Of a stretch of DNA of 44,539 bases, positions 16,946-25,624 are shown in pieces. Both the position numbers and the translations under genes were made by a program. Within the stretch, counting starts at the first letter, position 1. The number at the start of each line of letters is the position of its first letter. This DNA comes from Streptomyces europaeiscabiei (GTDB lineage: Bacteria; Actinomycetota; Actinomycetes; Streptomycetales; Streptomycetaceae), in NCBI RefSeq assembly GCF_001550375.1, contig NZ_LRTR01000115.1, positions 1 through 44,539 of the forward strand. Direction: 5' to 3'. Under the pieces are notes generated by a model that worked only from the letters and a program-made list of their open reading frames with translations, did no database searches and was not told the DNA's origin.

Positions 16946-16965
16946 TAGTCGTCTGCCTGACGATA
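16946..16965 (-). promoter_or_regulatory. imperfect palindrome upstream of the Nudix regulator gene
   Basis: TCGTC-TGCCT-GACGA forms 5-bp arms flanked by TA on both sides. It lies 11-30 bases before the ATG. Position and symmetry suggest autoregulation; the link to this protein is inferred. Confidence 0.4.
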
Positions 16966-17085
16966 AACACTCCCTTCGCGGCCGCTTCCCCACTTGATCC
17001 ACTTCTGTCCGATACCGATCTCACCAGCCGCCCTCCGGCCTCGGGAGCTCGGCGCCGCCTGTCCTCCCTCCCACGTCACGGGAGG

Positions 17086-19302
17086 TCACACTCCCAACTG
17101 CAGTCCGTCGGCAGCCTCCTCGACCATGGCGAGCCCCAGCCTGCTGACGCGCACGGCGAACGGGGCGCCCGCGACGCGCAGTCCCGTCATGCCGATCTCG
17201 CCCAGGGGCGCGCTGCGCACCGGCCGCAGCGTCACGGTCCCCGCGGGGGCGTCGGGACGGATTCCGAGGAGGGTGGTGAGCAGCAGCACCCCCGCTGCCG
17301 CCGCCGTCGCGGCCGGTCTGCAGGAGGCCGGATGCGGCAGCGGGGCACCCCCTGCCGTCCGCTGCTCCCCCGCGTACATCTCGGGCAGTCGATGGCCGAA
17401 GCTCTCCGCCGCCGCCAGGACCCCCCGCAGGAGCGCGCTCGCCTCCTTCTCGTATCCGGCGGCCGCCAGCCCCGCGACCGCGATCGCCGTCTCCTGCACA
17501 CGCACGGCACCGCTGCGATGGCCGAAGGGGTTGTACGCGGCCTCCTTCGCACCCAGGCTCCGCAGCCCCCACCCCGAGTCCATGGCGGGCCCTCCGAGCA
17601 GTCGAGCCAGTTGCTCGGTCCGCACTTTGTCGAGGAGTCCCGGAGCCTGCTCCCCCGTGCCGAGCAGCCCGGTGTCAAGGAGGTGGGCAGCGCCGGCGCC
17701 CAGGTGCGGCACGAGACGCCCTTCCGGGGTGCGGGCGGCCGCAGGTCTGCCGCCGCCCCGGTCCTCGACCCAGAAGTCCGCCCCGAACCGGCTCCGCAGC
17801 TCTCTCGCCCGGTCCCGCAGCTCGGCGCCACCCGGTCGGCCGTACGCATCGAGGAGATCGGCACCCAGCAGCGCGGCCCGGTGGGCGTGGGCCTGGGTCT
17901 CGCAACGCAGCGGCCCGCCGGGGCGCGGGTCGGGCAGATAGGCACCGCCTGAGACCGCGCCCCGCAGCCACCGCAGGCAGCGCTCGGCGGCGGGCAGCAG
18001 CTCTTCGGTCTCCTGCTCGGGGAGTCCCCATCGCCGGGCCTCCGCGAGGAGCACGGGAAACAGCAGGGTCGCCTCGGTGCCCGTGCAGCCCGGCGGCAGA
18101 TGCGGGCCCGCGTCCCGTCTAGGACCTGGGATCATGCCGGACTGGGCTTCCCGGCCCGCGAGTTGGGTGCGGGCGAGGGTGCGCAAGGTGCCGGCGGCGA
18201 GGCGTGTTCCGAGCGGCAGCGTCATCCGGGCCGCGACCAGCGCGTCGGCCGGAGCCATGCCGCAGCGCCAGGGCGCGCCCGCCGCGAGGTGGGTGTCCGA
18301 CGGATTCTTCGGGTCGCGCAGCAGCAGGGCCTCGAGGTCCTCCAGACAGGTGCGCAGCAGGGCCTGCGCCGTCGGGTCGTCGCCCGCGACCCGGGCCTGG
18401 GCGAGGGGACTGGTGGCGCCCCGCCCCACCGGTCTGATGGGCCCCGCGCCGTCCGGTCGTACTCGCAGCTCCACGCTCCGGGTGCCGCCGGGCGGGAGCT
18501 CCAGTTCCCAGCGCAGCAGTCCTGCGGAAGCCAGGGCGTCGGCGGGCGGAGGATGGGCAGTCACCGTGGAGTGCCCGGTCGCACAGGACCAGCGCAGGCC
18601 GGAGTCGTGGACGCTCGCGGGCAGTTCCGGGCCGGCGCTGCCGGAGGCGACAGCCCCGAGTTCCGCGAGATCCGTACCCAGGGACACCTCGACGGGCAGG
18701 CGCAGTGGGCGGCGGGCCGTGCTGTGCAGGGTGATCCGCTCGGTGCCGTCCGCGTACCGCGTGCGCTCGACCATGACGTCCGGGTCCGGCCCGGCATCGG
18801 CGGACAGACGCAGCGTCGACATGAACCGGACTCGGTCGGCGGCCACCAGCCGTGCCTGCACGGCGAGCGGTTCCCGTCCGGCCACCCGCACCTGGCAGCG
18901 GGAGAGCATACGCCGTCCCGCGCGGTAGAAGCCCTCGAGTCCGGTGCCGGTCAACTGACCCTGGTCCGTCGAGATCGCAAGGCCCGGAAGAGCGACGCAG
19001 ATCAGTGTGGTGTGGGCCGGTGGCAACTCCGTGGGACGGCGCGGGGCAGAGGTCGGCGCCGGCGGGGTCGACCGGCCTCCCGTGGGTGGGTGCGGCGGTC
19101 CCGGAGAGCCACCTGCGCCGGGCGCGGGAGACACGGGGCCGCCCAGGTTTCCTGAGCGTGAGCCCGTGGGGCGGGTCTCCGGGATGCGGATGTCCGTCCG
19201 CAGAGCGCCGGTGCCCTCCCCACGGGCCCGGACGGCGGGCGGGATGGAGCTGCGAAAGACCGGAACGTCGTCATGGGTGTCGGGCAGGGAGGGGAGGGGC
19301 AC
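17086..19302 (-). CDS. glycogen-debranching-like protein (GDE N-terminal domain plus glucosidase-like barrel)
   Basis: The protein has 738 residues. A Pro/Gly-rich N-terminus (about 1-110) precedes a beta-rich debranching N-terminal domain (ISTDQGQLTGTGLEGFYRAGRRMLSRCQV). A C-terminal (alpha/alpha)6 glucosidase-like part follows (APWRCGMAPADALVAARM, AAYNPFGHRSGAVRVQE, LPEMYAGEQ). Such proteins are annotated as amylo-alpha-1,6-glucosidase related; the substrate here is untested. No signal peptide is evident. The open frame runs to 19797, but codon use becomes non-coding (AGA AGA) upstream of GTG 19302. GTG 19134 is a shorter alternative about 50 residues before the conserved domain; neither has a strong Shine-Dalgarno. 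It lies 150 bases upstream of the Nudix regulator gene, which might control it. Confidence 0.75.
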   Translation of the reverse strand: MPLPSLPDTHDDVPVFRSSIPPAVRARGEGTGALRTDIRIPETRPTGSRSGNLGGPVSPAPGAGGSPGPPHPPTGGRSTPPAPTSAPRRPTELPPAHTTLICVALPGLAISTDQGQLTGTGLEGFYRAGRRMLSRCQVRVAGREPLAVQARLVAADRVRFMSTLRLSADAGPDPDVMVERTRYADGTERITLHSTARRPLRLPVEVSLGTDLAELGAVASGSAGPELPASVHDSGLRWSCATGHSTVTAHPPPADALASAGLLRWELELPPGGTRSVELRVRPDGAGPIRPVGRGATSPLAQARVAGDDPTAQALLRTCLEDLEALLLRDPKNPSDTHLAAGAPWRCGMAPADALVAARMTLPLGTRLAAGTLRTLARTQLAGREAQSGMIPGPRRDAGPHLPPGCTGTEATLLFPVLLAEARRWGLPEQETEELLPAAERCLRWLRGAVSGGAYLPDPRPGGPLRCETQAHAHRAALLGADLLDAYGRPGGAELRDRARELRSRFGADFWVEDRGGGRPAAARTPEGRLVPHLGAGAAHLLDTGLLGTGEQAPGLLDKVRTEQLARLLGGPAMDSGWGLRSLGAKEAAYNPFGHRSGAVRVQETAIAVAGLAAAGYEKEASALLRGVLAAAESFGHRLPEMYAGEQRTAGGAPLPHPASCRPAATAAAAGVLLLTTLLGIRPDAPAGTVTLRPVRSAPLGEIGMTGLRVAGAPFAVRVSRLGLAMVEEAADGLQLGV

Positions 19303-19793
19303 GGGGCGGCTTCTTCTGTCTTCGGCGCGCGTGGGATGCGCTCGGCACCAGGTGGGGAGCCGGAGAGGGACGGGGTGATGGGGCGGTTGGGTCAGGCCGT
19401 GGGTACCGCCACACAGGTGAACGGAACGGCTCCGCTCCGGGTCACGCCTCCGTCCGAGGAAGCCGACCGAGCAACGTGGGGTCGTGCTTGGGCTTGCCGG
19501 GGAACTGCGAGCAGCGGCGGACTCCGGGTGAGGCCCTGCGCGGAGCTCTGGGCCGATGTGAACGCGGCGCCGCGGCCCAAGGCGCGTGTTCGCACCGCGG
19601 CGGGGCAGTGTGTTCGCGCGGAAGCGGAGCCACAGCGAAGCACTCGTGCGGAGAGCGCGGCAGGGCAGCCCACCCATCTGCCTCCGGAGCCAGGGCGATG
19701 CGCTCACGGGCCCTTCGAGGCGGAGCAGCGCGCTCACGAACGCCCCGATCCAGGAGAGCACAGACCTTCGAGTCCCGAAAGGATTCGGCGCAC
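19303..19793. other. gene-free GC-rich region with degenerate repeats
   Basis: These 491 bases separate the debranching gene from the DUF4192 gene on the same strand. Open frames exist but have no recognisable family. Three degenerate copies of a motif like CGGAGCCAGGGCGATGCGCT occur near 19625, 19685 and 19720, suggesting duplicated, decaying sequence. The promoter of the debranching gene should be near 19303-19400. Confidence 0.5.
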
Positions 19794-21335
19794 TCACGTC
19801 TCCTCCTCCGGGGACTGCCCTCCACCACCGCGGCGGATCCGTGCCCGACCGTTCGCGCCCTCCGCCACGCCCCTCGGCCGTCGGCCGACGGGTGGGCTCC
19901 CGTCGGCGGAACGCGAGCGGCGGGCATGAGCGGCGCCAGGCGATCGCCGGGCGGTGCGGGCCTCCGCCCCTCCTCCCGAGCGCGGCCTGCGTCGGCGGCG
20001 GGTACCGGAAGCGACGCAGGGCCCGTCCGGGGCCGACGGCAAGCCGGGAGACTGGCCGAAGGGGCTTTCTTCGCTGTCGGCGCCGGAACTCGCAGTGGCC
20101 GCCACCAGGTCGCGTCCCCTGCGCTCCGCACGCAGGCAGCGGCGAATGGACTCGGGGTCGAGTCCCTCGTTGCAGGCCTGATGGAGGAGGCGGGCGAAGA
20201 GGTAGTCGGGGTCCGCGGCAAGAGCCATGGCCAGGGCTTCGCGAGCCTCCAGTTCGTCACCGGAGGACCAGGCGACCCAGCCCACGAGCGTGAGCGGTGC
20301 GGCGGCATGCTCGCCGTAGGGGCCGACACATCGGCGGGCGAGGGCACGCCACAGACGGAGCGCCGGGCCGGCTTCGTCGCCTTCCATCCATTCGGCGGCG
20401 CGGTCGCGGGTAGCCCGGTCCTGGAGTCCGAGGATCAAGGTGGCCGCGTCGACGTGGCCGACGAGTTCGTCGTCGTGGAGGTCCGCGTCCAGCGTGCCGG
20501 ACAGGGTCGGGGTGTCCGCCAGGCTCCCGATGATGCGCTGTGCCACGGCGAGGGTCTCCTCAGCCACTTCCGCACGGCTGTACTCGTCCAGGATCCGTGG
20601 GATGAGGGCGGACTGCGCGGAGTCGAGCGCGGCTTCCTGCTGCAGCGCGGCAGCGGTCTCCCATGGCAGGAGCCTGGCCCGCATCTCCTTCAGGGTGCCC
20701 CGGATCTGAAGGCCTGCGTAGGTCGCGGCGGCGGCCAGCACGGAGGTGCCCGGCAGCCCCATCGGCTCTCCCTCGGCCGCGCAGCATCCGTTGCCGGGAC
20801 AGCAGTAGGACCAGAAGCGGCCATCGGAGATGCACAGGGCCTCCACCACCGGCACATCCATGCTGCCGCAGGCCTTGCGCAACAGCTGTGCGAGTGGCCG
20901 CAGGCGTTCCATGACGTCGCGTGGCGACTCACCACTCGTCGGGTCCTGGCAGAGGAAGGCGACCATGCTCTCCGGCTTGGCTCCCCTTCGCTCGCTCCCG
21001 GTCACCAGACCATGGGCCAGCTGTTGGGCCACGGAGGGCCAGTCGTCCTTCTGGGCCGGGATGCCGAGCCGCGCCCGCCCGCCGAACCGCCCACGGGCGT
21101 CGCGGTCGTGCAGTGCGACGAGGACGATGCTGTCCTCCGGGCGGTATCCGAGCAGGTAGGGCAAGGCGTCGGCGAGTTCGGCCGGTGTACGGAGGGTGAC
21201 CTGCTGTTCCCCGCCGGATTTGGCGGCCACGCCATGTCCCGGGTAGGCGGAGGGTTCGCCGCTCCCCTCGCATCCGTTCTGCCCGCTGATGTCACTGTTG
21301 CCGGGGGTCCCGGCCGCTTCGCTGTGATTCGTCAT
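19794..21335 (-). CDS. DUF4192-family protein
   Basis: The 513-residue protein has a DUF4192 core (about 45-390) with RTPAELADALPYLLGYRPEDSIVLVAL, the usual family opening. A Cys-rich motif YCCPGNGCC (about 189) follows, with a TPR-like ending (AREALAMALAADPDYLFARLLHQA). The last 90 residues are Arg/Gly/Ser-rich and look disordered. DUF4192 is common in actinobacteria and has no established function. ATG 21335 is used; only a weak GAGATGG precedes it. The gene diverges from recQ across a 133-base promoter region with two DnaA-box-like sites. Confidence 0.85.
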   Translation of the reverse strand: MTNHSEAAGTPGNSDISGQNGCEGSGEPSAYPGHGVAAKSGGEQQVTLRTPAELADALPYLLGYRPEDSIVLVALHDRDARGRFGGRARLGIPAQKDDWPSVAQQLAHGLVTGSERRGAKPESMVAFLCQDPTSGESPRDVMERLRPLAQLLRKACGSMDVPVVEALCISDGRFWSYCCPGNGCCAAEGEPMGLPGTSVLAAAATYAGLQIRGTLKEMRARLLPWETAAALQQEAALDSAQSALIPRILDEYSRAEVAEETLAVAQRIIGSLADTPTLSGTLDADLHDDELVGHVDAATLILGLQDRATRDRAAEWMEGDEAGPALRLWRALARRCVGPYGEHAAAPLTLVGWVAWSSGDELEAREALAMALAADPDYLFARLLHQACNEGLDPESIRRCLRAERRGRDLVAATASSGADSEESPFGQSPGLPSAPDGPCVASGTRRRRRPRSGGGAEARTARRSPGAAHARRSRSADGSPPVGRRPRGVAEGANGRARIRRGGGGQSPEEET

Positions 21336-21375
21336 GCGGCGACCATCTCGCGGATCTTGAAATTCCGCTTTGCCC

Positions 21376-21417
21376 TGTGGATAAGTCCGATCGTGATCAC
21401 GTCAGAATCTGTCCACA
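21376..21417. promoter_or_regulatory. pair of DnaA-box-like sites between DUF4192 and recQ genes
   Basis: TGTGGATAA (21376-21384) is the exact reverse complement of the bacterial DnaA box TTATCCACA. CTGTCCACA (21409-21417) matches the Streptomyces form TTGTCCACA at 8 of 9. They face each other as CTGTGGA...TCCACAG. Both lie in the divergent promoter region. Confidence 0.5.
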
Positions 21418-21468
21418 GTTCGCCCGGCTCGTTCGCGCGATGTCCGAGGCATCGGGTTGCATGGGTCC

Positions 21469-23649
21469 ATGAGCGACGAAGACCAGCCCACCACGGACCG
21501 CCAAGACCTGCGTACGGCCGCCGATGCCGTGCTCGCCCGCCTCGTCGGCGCCCCGACGGGCGTGGCGCGGCTGCGCGAGGACCAGTGGCACGCCATCGAG
21601 GCGCTGGTCGCGGACAAGCGCCGAGCCCTGGTCGTGCAGCGCACGGGCTGGGGCAAGTCCGCGGTGTACTTCGTCGCGACCGCCCTGCTGCGCGGGCGGG
21701 GCGCGGGCCCCACCGTCATCGTCTCCCCGCTCCTCGCCCTGATGCGCAACCAGGTGGAGGCGGCCGCCCGCGCCGGAATCCACGCACGGACCATCAACTC
21801 CTCGAACACGGAGGAGTGGGACACGATCCGCCAGGAGGTCACCGCGGGCACGGTCGACGTGCTCCTGGTCAGCCCCGAGCGGCTCAACAACCCGGACTTC
21901 CGTGATCAGGTCCTGCCGGAGCTGGCGGCCGCGACCGGTCTGCTCGTCGTCGACGAGGCGCACTGCATCTCGGACTGGGGTCATGACTTCCGCCCCGACT
22001 ACCGCCGGCTGCGCACCATGCTGGCCGACCTTCCGCCCGGTGTCCCGGTGCTCGCCACCACCGCGACCGCCAACGCGCGCGTGACGGCCGACGTGGCCGA
22101 ACAGTTGGGCACCGGCGGGGGCACGGACGCGCTGGTCCTGCGTGGGCCACTGGACCGCGAGAGCCTGAGCCTCGGAGTGCTCGAACTGCCGGACGCCGCC
22201 CACCGGATGGCCTGGCTCGCCGACCACCTGATCGAGTTGCCGGGCTCCGGAATCATCTACACCCTCACCGTGGCCGCAGCCGAGGAGGTCACCGCGTTCC
22301 TTCGCCAGTGCGGGCACACCGTGACGTCGTACACGGGCAAGACGGAGAACGCGGACCGGCAGCAGGCCGAGGAGGATTTGCTGGCCAACCGGGTCAAGGC
22401 CCTGGTCGCCACCTCCGCACTGGGCATGGGCTTCGACAAGCCCGACCTGGGCTTCGTGGTCCACCTGGGCTCGCCGTCCTCCCCCATCGCCTACTACCAG
22501 CAGGTGGGCCGCGCGGGCCGTGGTGTCGAGCACGCCGAAGTACTGCTCCTGCCCGGCAAGGAGGACCAGGCGATCTGGGAGTACTTCGCCTCGGTCGCCT
22601 TCCCCCCGGAGGAACAGGTGCGCCGCACCCTCGACGTACTCGCGCACGCGCAGCGACCGCTGTCCCTCCCCGCCCTCGAACCACTGGTGGAACTGCGCCG
22701 CTCCCGGCTGGAGACGATGCTCAAGGTCCTCGACGTGGACGGTGCGGTCCGACGCGTCCAGGGCGGCTGGGTCTCCACCGGCGTCCCCTGGACGTACGAC
22801 ACCGAGCGCTATGCCTGGGTCGCCAAGCAGCGCGCCACCGAGCAGCAGGCCATGCGTGAGTACGTCGCGACGCCGGGTTGCCGAATGGAGTTCCTGCGGC
22901 GGCAGTTGGACGACGAGGAAGCCGTCCCGTGCGGACGGTGCGACACCTGCACGAAGCCCAGGTTCACGGATTCCGTCTCCCCTGCGGCGCTGGACGCGGC
23001 GCGTGGCGAGTTGGGTCGCGCGGGTGTCGAGGTCGAACCCCGCAAGATGTGGCCGACGGGGCTGCCGGCGGTCGGGGTCAATCTGAAGGGGCGTATTCCG
23101 GCCGGTGAGCAGGCCGCTCCGGGGCGGGCGTTGGGGCGGCTGTCGGACATCGGCTGGGGCAATCGACTGCGGCCGATGCTGACGCCCCAGGCCCCGGACG
23201 GGCCGGTCCCGGACGATGTGGCGAAGGCCGTGGTGGCCGTGCTGGCCGACTGGGCCAAGGGCCCCGGCGGCTGGGCCTCCGGGCGGGCCGACGCCCAGCC
23301 CCGCCCCGCGGGTGTCGTCACGATGGCGTCCCGTTCCCGGCCGCAGCTGATCGATTCCCTGGGCGCGCGGATCGCCGAGATCGGCCGCCTGCCCCTGTTG
23401 GGGTCGGTGGCGTACACCGGCGCGGTTTCCCAGGTCACCCGTAGCAACAGCGCACAACGGCTCAAGGCGCTCGACGGGGCGCTGACCGTGCCGCCCGAGC
23501 TGGCCGTCGCCCTCCAGAAGGCGGGCGGGCCCGTGCTCCTGGTCGACGACGCCACGGAGACCGGCTGGACACTCGCGGTCGCCTCGCGTGTGCTCCGGCG
23601 CGCGGGTGCACAGGGGGTGTTGCCACTCGTTCTCGCCGTCCGGGCGTGA
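21469..23649 (+). CDS. recQ: RecQ-family DNA helicase with C-terminal phosphoribosyltransferase-like domain
   Basis: The protein has 726 residues. The SF2 helicase core has Walker A TGWGKS (59-64), DEAH (162-165), and motif [12 protein letters not shown] RecQ zinc subdomain follows (C471, C488, C491, C494). No HRDC domain is evident. Instead the C-terminus (about 520-726) resembles a type-I phosphoribosyltransferase, with [13 protein letters not shown] at 689-701 matching the PRPP-binding loop. The helicase should unwind DNA 3' to 5' in repair and recombination; the extra domain's role is unknown. ATG 21469 is chosen; the frame also has TTG 21457. It is divergent from the DUF4192 gene and followed by a RadC-like gene on the same strand. 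Confidence 0.9.
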   Translation: MSDEDQPTTDRQDLRTAADAVLARLVGAPTGVARLREDQWHAIEALVADKRRALVVQRTGWGKSAVYFVATALLRGRGAGPTVIVSPLLALMRNQVEAAARAGIHARTINSSNTEEWDTIRQEVTAGTVDVLLVSPERLNNPDFRDQVLPELAAATGLLVVDEAHCISDWGHDFRPDYRRLRTMLADLPPGVPVLATTATANARVTADVAEQLGTGGGTDALVLRGPLDRESLSLGVLELPDAAHRMAWLADHLIELPGSGIIYTLTVAAAEEVTAFLRQCGHTVTSYTGKTENADRQQAEEDLLANRVKALVATSALGMGFDKPDLGFVVHLGSPSSPIAYYQQVGRAGRGVEHAEVLLLPGKEDQAIWEYFASVAFPPEEQVRRTLDVLAHAQRPLSLPALEPLVELRRSRLETMLKVLDVDGAVRRVQGGWVSTGVPWTYDTERYAWVAKQRATEQQAMREYVATPGCRMEFLRRQLDDEEAVPCGRCDTCTKPRFTDSVSPAALDAARGELGRAGVEVEPRKMWPTGLPAVGVNLKGRIPAGEQAAPGRALGRLSDIGWGNRLRPMLTPQAPDGPVPDDVAKAVVAVLADWAKGPGGWASGRADAQPRPAGVVTMASRSRPQLIDSLGARIAEIGRLPLLGSVAYTGAVSQVTRSNSAQRLKALDGALTVPPELAVALQKAGGPVLLVDDATETGWTLAVASRVLRRAGAQGVLPLVLAVRA

Positions 23650-23811
23650 CCGACCGGTCAACCGGGCGTGGGCACGATGCCGCCTGGGCGTTGCCGACGA
23701 GTCCTATGCGCAGGGATATAAGCTGCGAATCACCACAAAACTGTCAGTGGCCCCAATTGCTCGTTGCCGCAACCAAGTTCGCCAGGAAGAATTGAAGTCC
23801 GCTCCCCGCAC

Positions 23812-23832
23812 GGCCTAACCGTGAATCGGTAG
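23812..23832 (+). other. small hairpin upstream of the RadC-like gene
   Basis: CCTA-CCG pairs with CGG-TAGG around a short loop with one bulged A. It lies 76 bases before the next GTG start, in a 258-base gap after recQ that otherwise shows nothing clear. Confidence 0.25.
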
Positions 23833-23907
23833 GGCTTCTGCTGCGGCGTGCGCTCCCCCAAGTCCGACCCCCGCCCGCAGAGTGGGCGCGTAGCCGAAGG
23901 GAGGATC

Positions 23908-24534
23908 GTGACCTTCGGATTCGCTCCGTCCTCGGCGGCCTCCGTGTCGACGTCTGCCGACCTGTCCGCCGCTTCCGCCAACCGCATGCTCGAGCCCGCG
24001 GAGTGGGCCGCCGCCGGGATTCCGCTGTTGCGCAATCCCCGAGAGGTCGTCAGCGGGCTGCACGCACGGCATCAGCCCCGGCCCGCGACGGCGGTCATCG
24101 CCGTCCTGGATTCCGACGAGCGGTTGAGGGCGAGCGCCTCGTTCATCCGCCGTCCGGCCCCGGCCGACGGCTGGATGTTCCGCAACGCGCTCCTGTCTCA
24201 GCTGCGCCGGGTTATTCCACACGACCTGCGCCGACGCACTCCGGTGCGAACGGCCGTGCTGCTCTACTGCCGTGACGGCGACGGGCGCTGGACGGAGGAG
24301 GACGGGGCGTGGATGTGGGGGCTGCGGGACGCCTGCACGCTGCACGGGCTGCGCTGCGGCGCGTACATCACGCTGACACGTGACGGCTGGCAGGTTCTCG
24401 GCGAGGGTCGCGGCGGCCGTCGTCCCCACGCGGACTCACCGGCCGAGCCCTTCGCCACAGCCGTGGCACCGCCGCCCATGCCACGCACCGGCGGCGTCGC
24501 GTCGGAAGTACTCCGCCGAGCCGCGGCACGCTGA
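23908..24534 (+). CDS. conserved hypothetical protein, degenerate RadC/JAB-like core
   Basis: The 208-residue protein has no close match I can name. The middle part (about 55-170) follows the RadC order: a strand VIAVLDSDERLRASASF, a helix with regular Arg/Leu spacing, a strand AVLLYCRDGDG, a helix TEEDGAWMWGLRDACTLHGLRCGAYITL, and DGWQVL. RadC proteins have HxHPSG in place of YCRDG and a later metal-binding Asp, which are missing here. If the relation is right, this is a non-catalytic member. GTG 23908 follows GGGAGGATC, a strong ribosome-binding site, so the longer frame is rejected. It lies between recQ and a convergent gene with helicase-like sequence. The last 40 residues are low complexity. 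Confidence 0.7.
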   Translation: MTFGFAPSSAASVSTSADLSAASANRMLEPAEWAAAGIPLLRNPREVVSGLHARHQPRPATAVIAVLDSDERLRASASFIRRPAPADGWMFRNALLSQLRRVIPHDLRRRTPVRTAVLLYCRDGDGRWTEEDGAWMWGLRDACTLHGLRCGAYITLTRDGWQVLGEGRGGRRPHADSPAEPFATAVAPPPMPRTGGVASEVLRRAAAR

Positions 24535-24950
24535 GCCGCTTCGGCTTCCGACGCGGCCACGGCAATCCAACCCGCACCCACGCTCGAGCCGGCGGGGGTG
24601 CGGCAAGGTCCCCGACCCCAGCGCGGGTCCACGGTCGGCCCCGGCTGACGCCTCTTGACAGCCGGCCACGGCAGCCGCTCCCGCAACTCCCGCAGGACCA
24701 CCGGCACCCTCGCACCCTCAGCCCACACGACACCAGGATCCGGCCCGCACCGCACCGCACCGACAAGGCACGAGGCATCCGCGCACGAACTCTCCCGCGA
24801 AGCCCTCCCGGACACGCCGAAACACCCCGCAGGCACGCCGAAGCGCCCGTCGCGGGGTGTGGCCGTGGTGGCACCCTGGTCGTTGTCCGGTGGCGCGAAC
24901 AGCTCCCCGGCGAGCCCTGAAGGGCCGACTGGGGCGAGGTCCGCAGTCGC
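24535..24950. other. intergenic region between convergent genes
   Basis: This 416-base gap contains no supported gene. One possible terminator hairpin is at 24822-24860. The rest is GC-rich with no clear repeat. Confidence 0.5.
24822..24860 (-). terminator. possible terminator of the helicase-fragment gene
   Basis: ACACCCCGC pairs with GCGGGGTGT across a 21-base loop, starting about 90 bases past the stop of the minus-strand gene. The long loop makes this uncertain. Confidence 0.35.
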
Positions 24951-25556
24951 TCAGACTCCGGCGCCCAGCACCGAGTTGATCGTCTGCGGGTCACCGCACA
25001 CGATCAGCAGGGTCCGGGCCCGGCCGAGGGCCTTGGGCAGCGCCTGCGCGGCGACGGACTCGGTTCCGCCGTTGACGGCGACCACGACCACGGGACGCGT
25101 CGCGGCCCGCTCGACGGCCGAGGCATCGGCGTAGAAGACGTCGTCGCCCGCGTCGTGCTGGGCCCAGTACGAGGCCTCGCCGAAGGAGAGTTCGTGGTCG
25201 GCCCACGGATGCGACTCACCGGTGGTGATCACCAGCACGTCGCCGGGGGCACGGCCCGACTCCAGCAGCAGGTCGACGGCTTCCTCTGCGGAGTCCAGCG
25301 CGCCCTCGACCGAGGCCGGGACCAGTTGGATCTGCGGGGTGGCGGCAGGAGCGGACGGCCCGGGCTTGACCGCGGCGTGCGCCGCGCGCTGGGCCGGCAC
25401 CGGCCGGGCAGGACCCGGACGACCGGGACGCGGCGGAGCCGCGGGACGGGGACCGGGTACGGGACGGGGGGTCGGTGCGACCCGGCCGCTGGCCGGAGTG
25501 GCACGCGGGCCCTGGGCACTCTCGTGAATCTGAGGCTCCTCGGGAATGAGAGGCAT
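24951..25556 (-). CDS. conserved hypothetical protein resembling the C-terminal part of an SF1 helicase
   Basis: The 201-residue protein has a Pro/Ala/Arg-rich N-terminus (about 1-85) then a compact domain (about 90-201). The domain reads ALDSAEEAVDLLLESGRAPGDVLVITTGE, DDVFYADASAVERAATRPVVVVAVNGG, LPKALGRARTLLIVCGDPQTI. This order follows the UvrD/NERD-type SF1 helicase C-terminus, where motifs V and VI (…RPAVVLAVNG…VALSRARDLLVVVGD) occur; the Walker A part is absent. It may be a helicase-derived binding module, but no activity can be assigned. ATG 25556 is used as the natural start; the longer frame covers the rnhB gap. The start lacks a Shine-Dalgarno. The gene lies 68 bases after rnhB on the same strand, probably in one operon. 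Confidence 0.72.
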   Translation of the reverse strand: MPLIPEEPQIHESAQGPRATPASGRVAPTPRPVPGPRPAAPPRPGRPGPARPVPAQRAAHAAVKPGPSAPAATPQIQLVPASVEGALDSAEEAVDLLLESGRAPGDVLVITTGESHPWADHELSFGEASYWAQHDAGDDVFYADASAVERAATRPVVVVAVNGGTESVAAQALPKALGRARTLLIVCGDPQTINSVLGAGV

Positions 25557-25624
25557 GAGCTGATTTTTATCAAACGCTGGTGCGACCCGCGTCGGCGGGT
25601 GGCACATGAGTGCGAACGAATCCG

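Noticed and set aside
19442..20347. Minus-strand frame overlapping the DUF4192 3' end and the gene-free region
   Set aside because: Overlaps DUF4192 in another frame and shows only low-complexity sequence.
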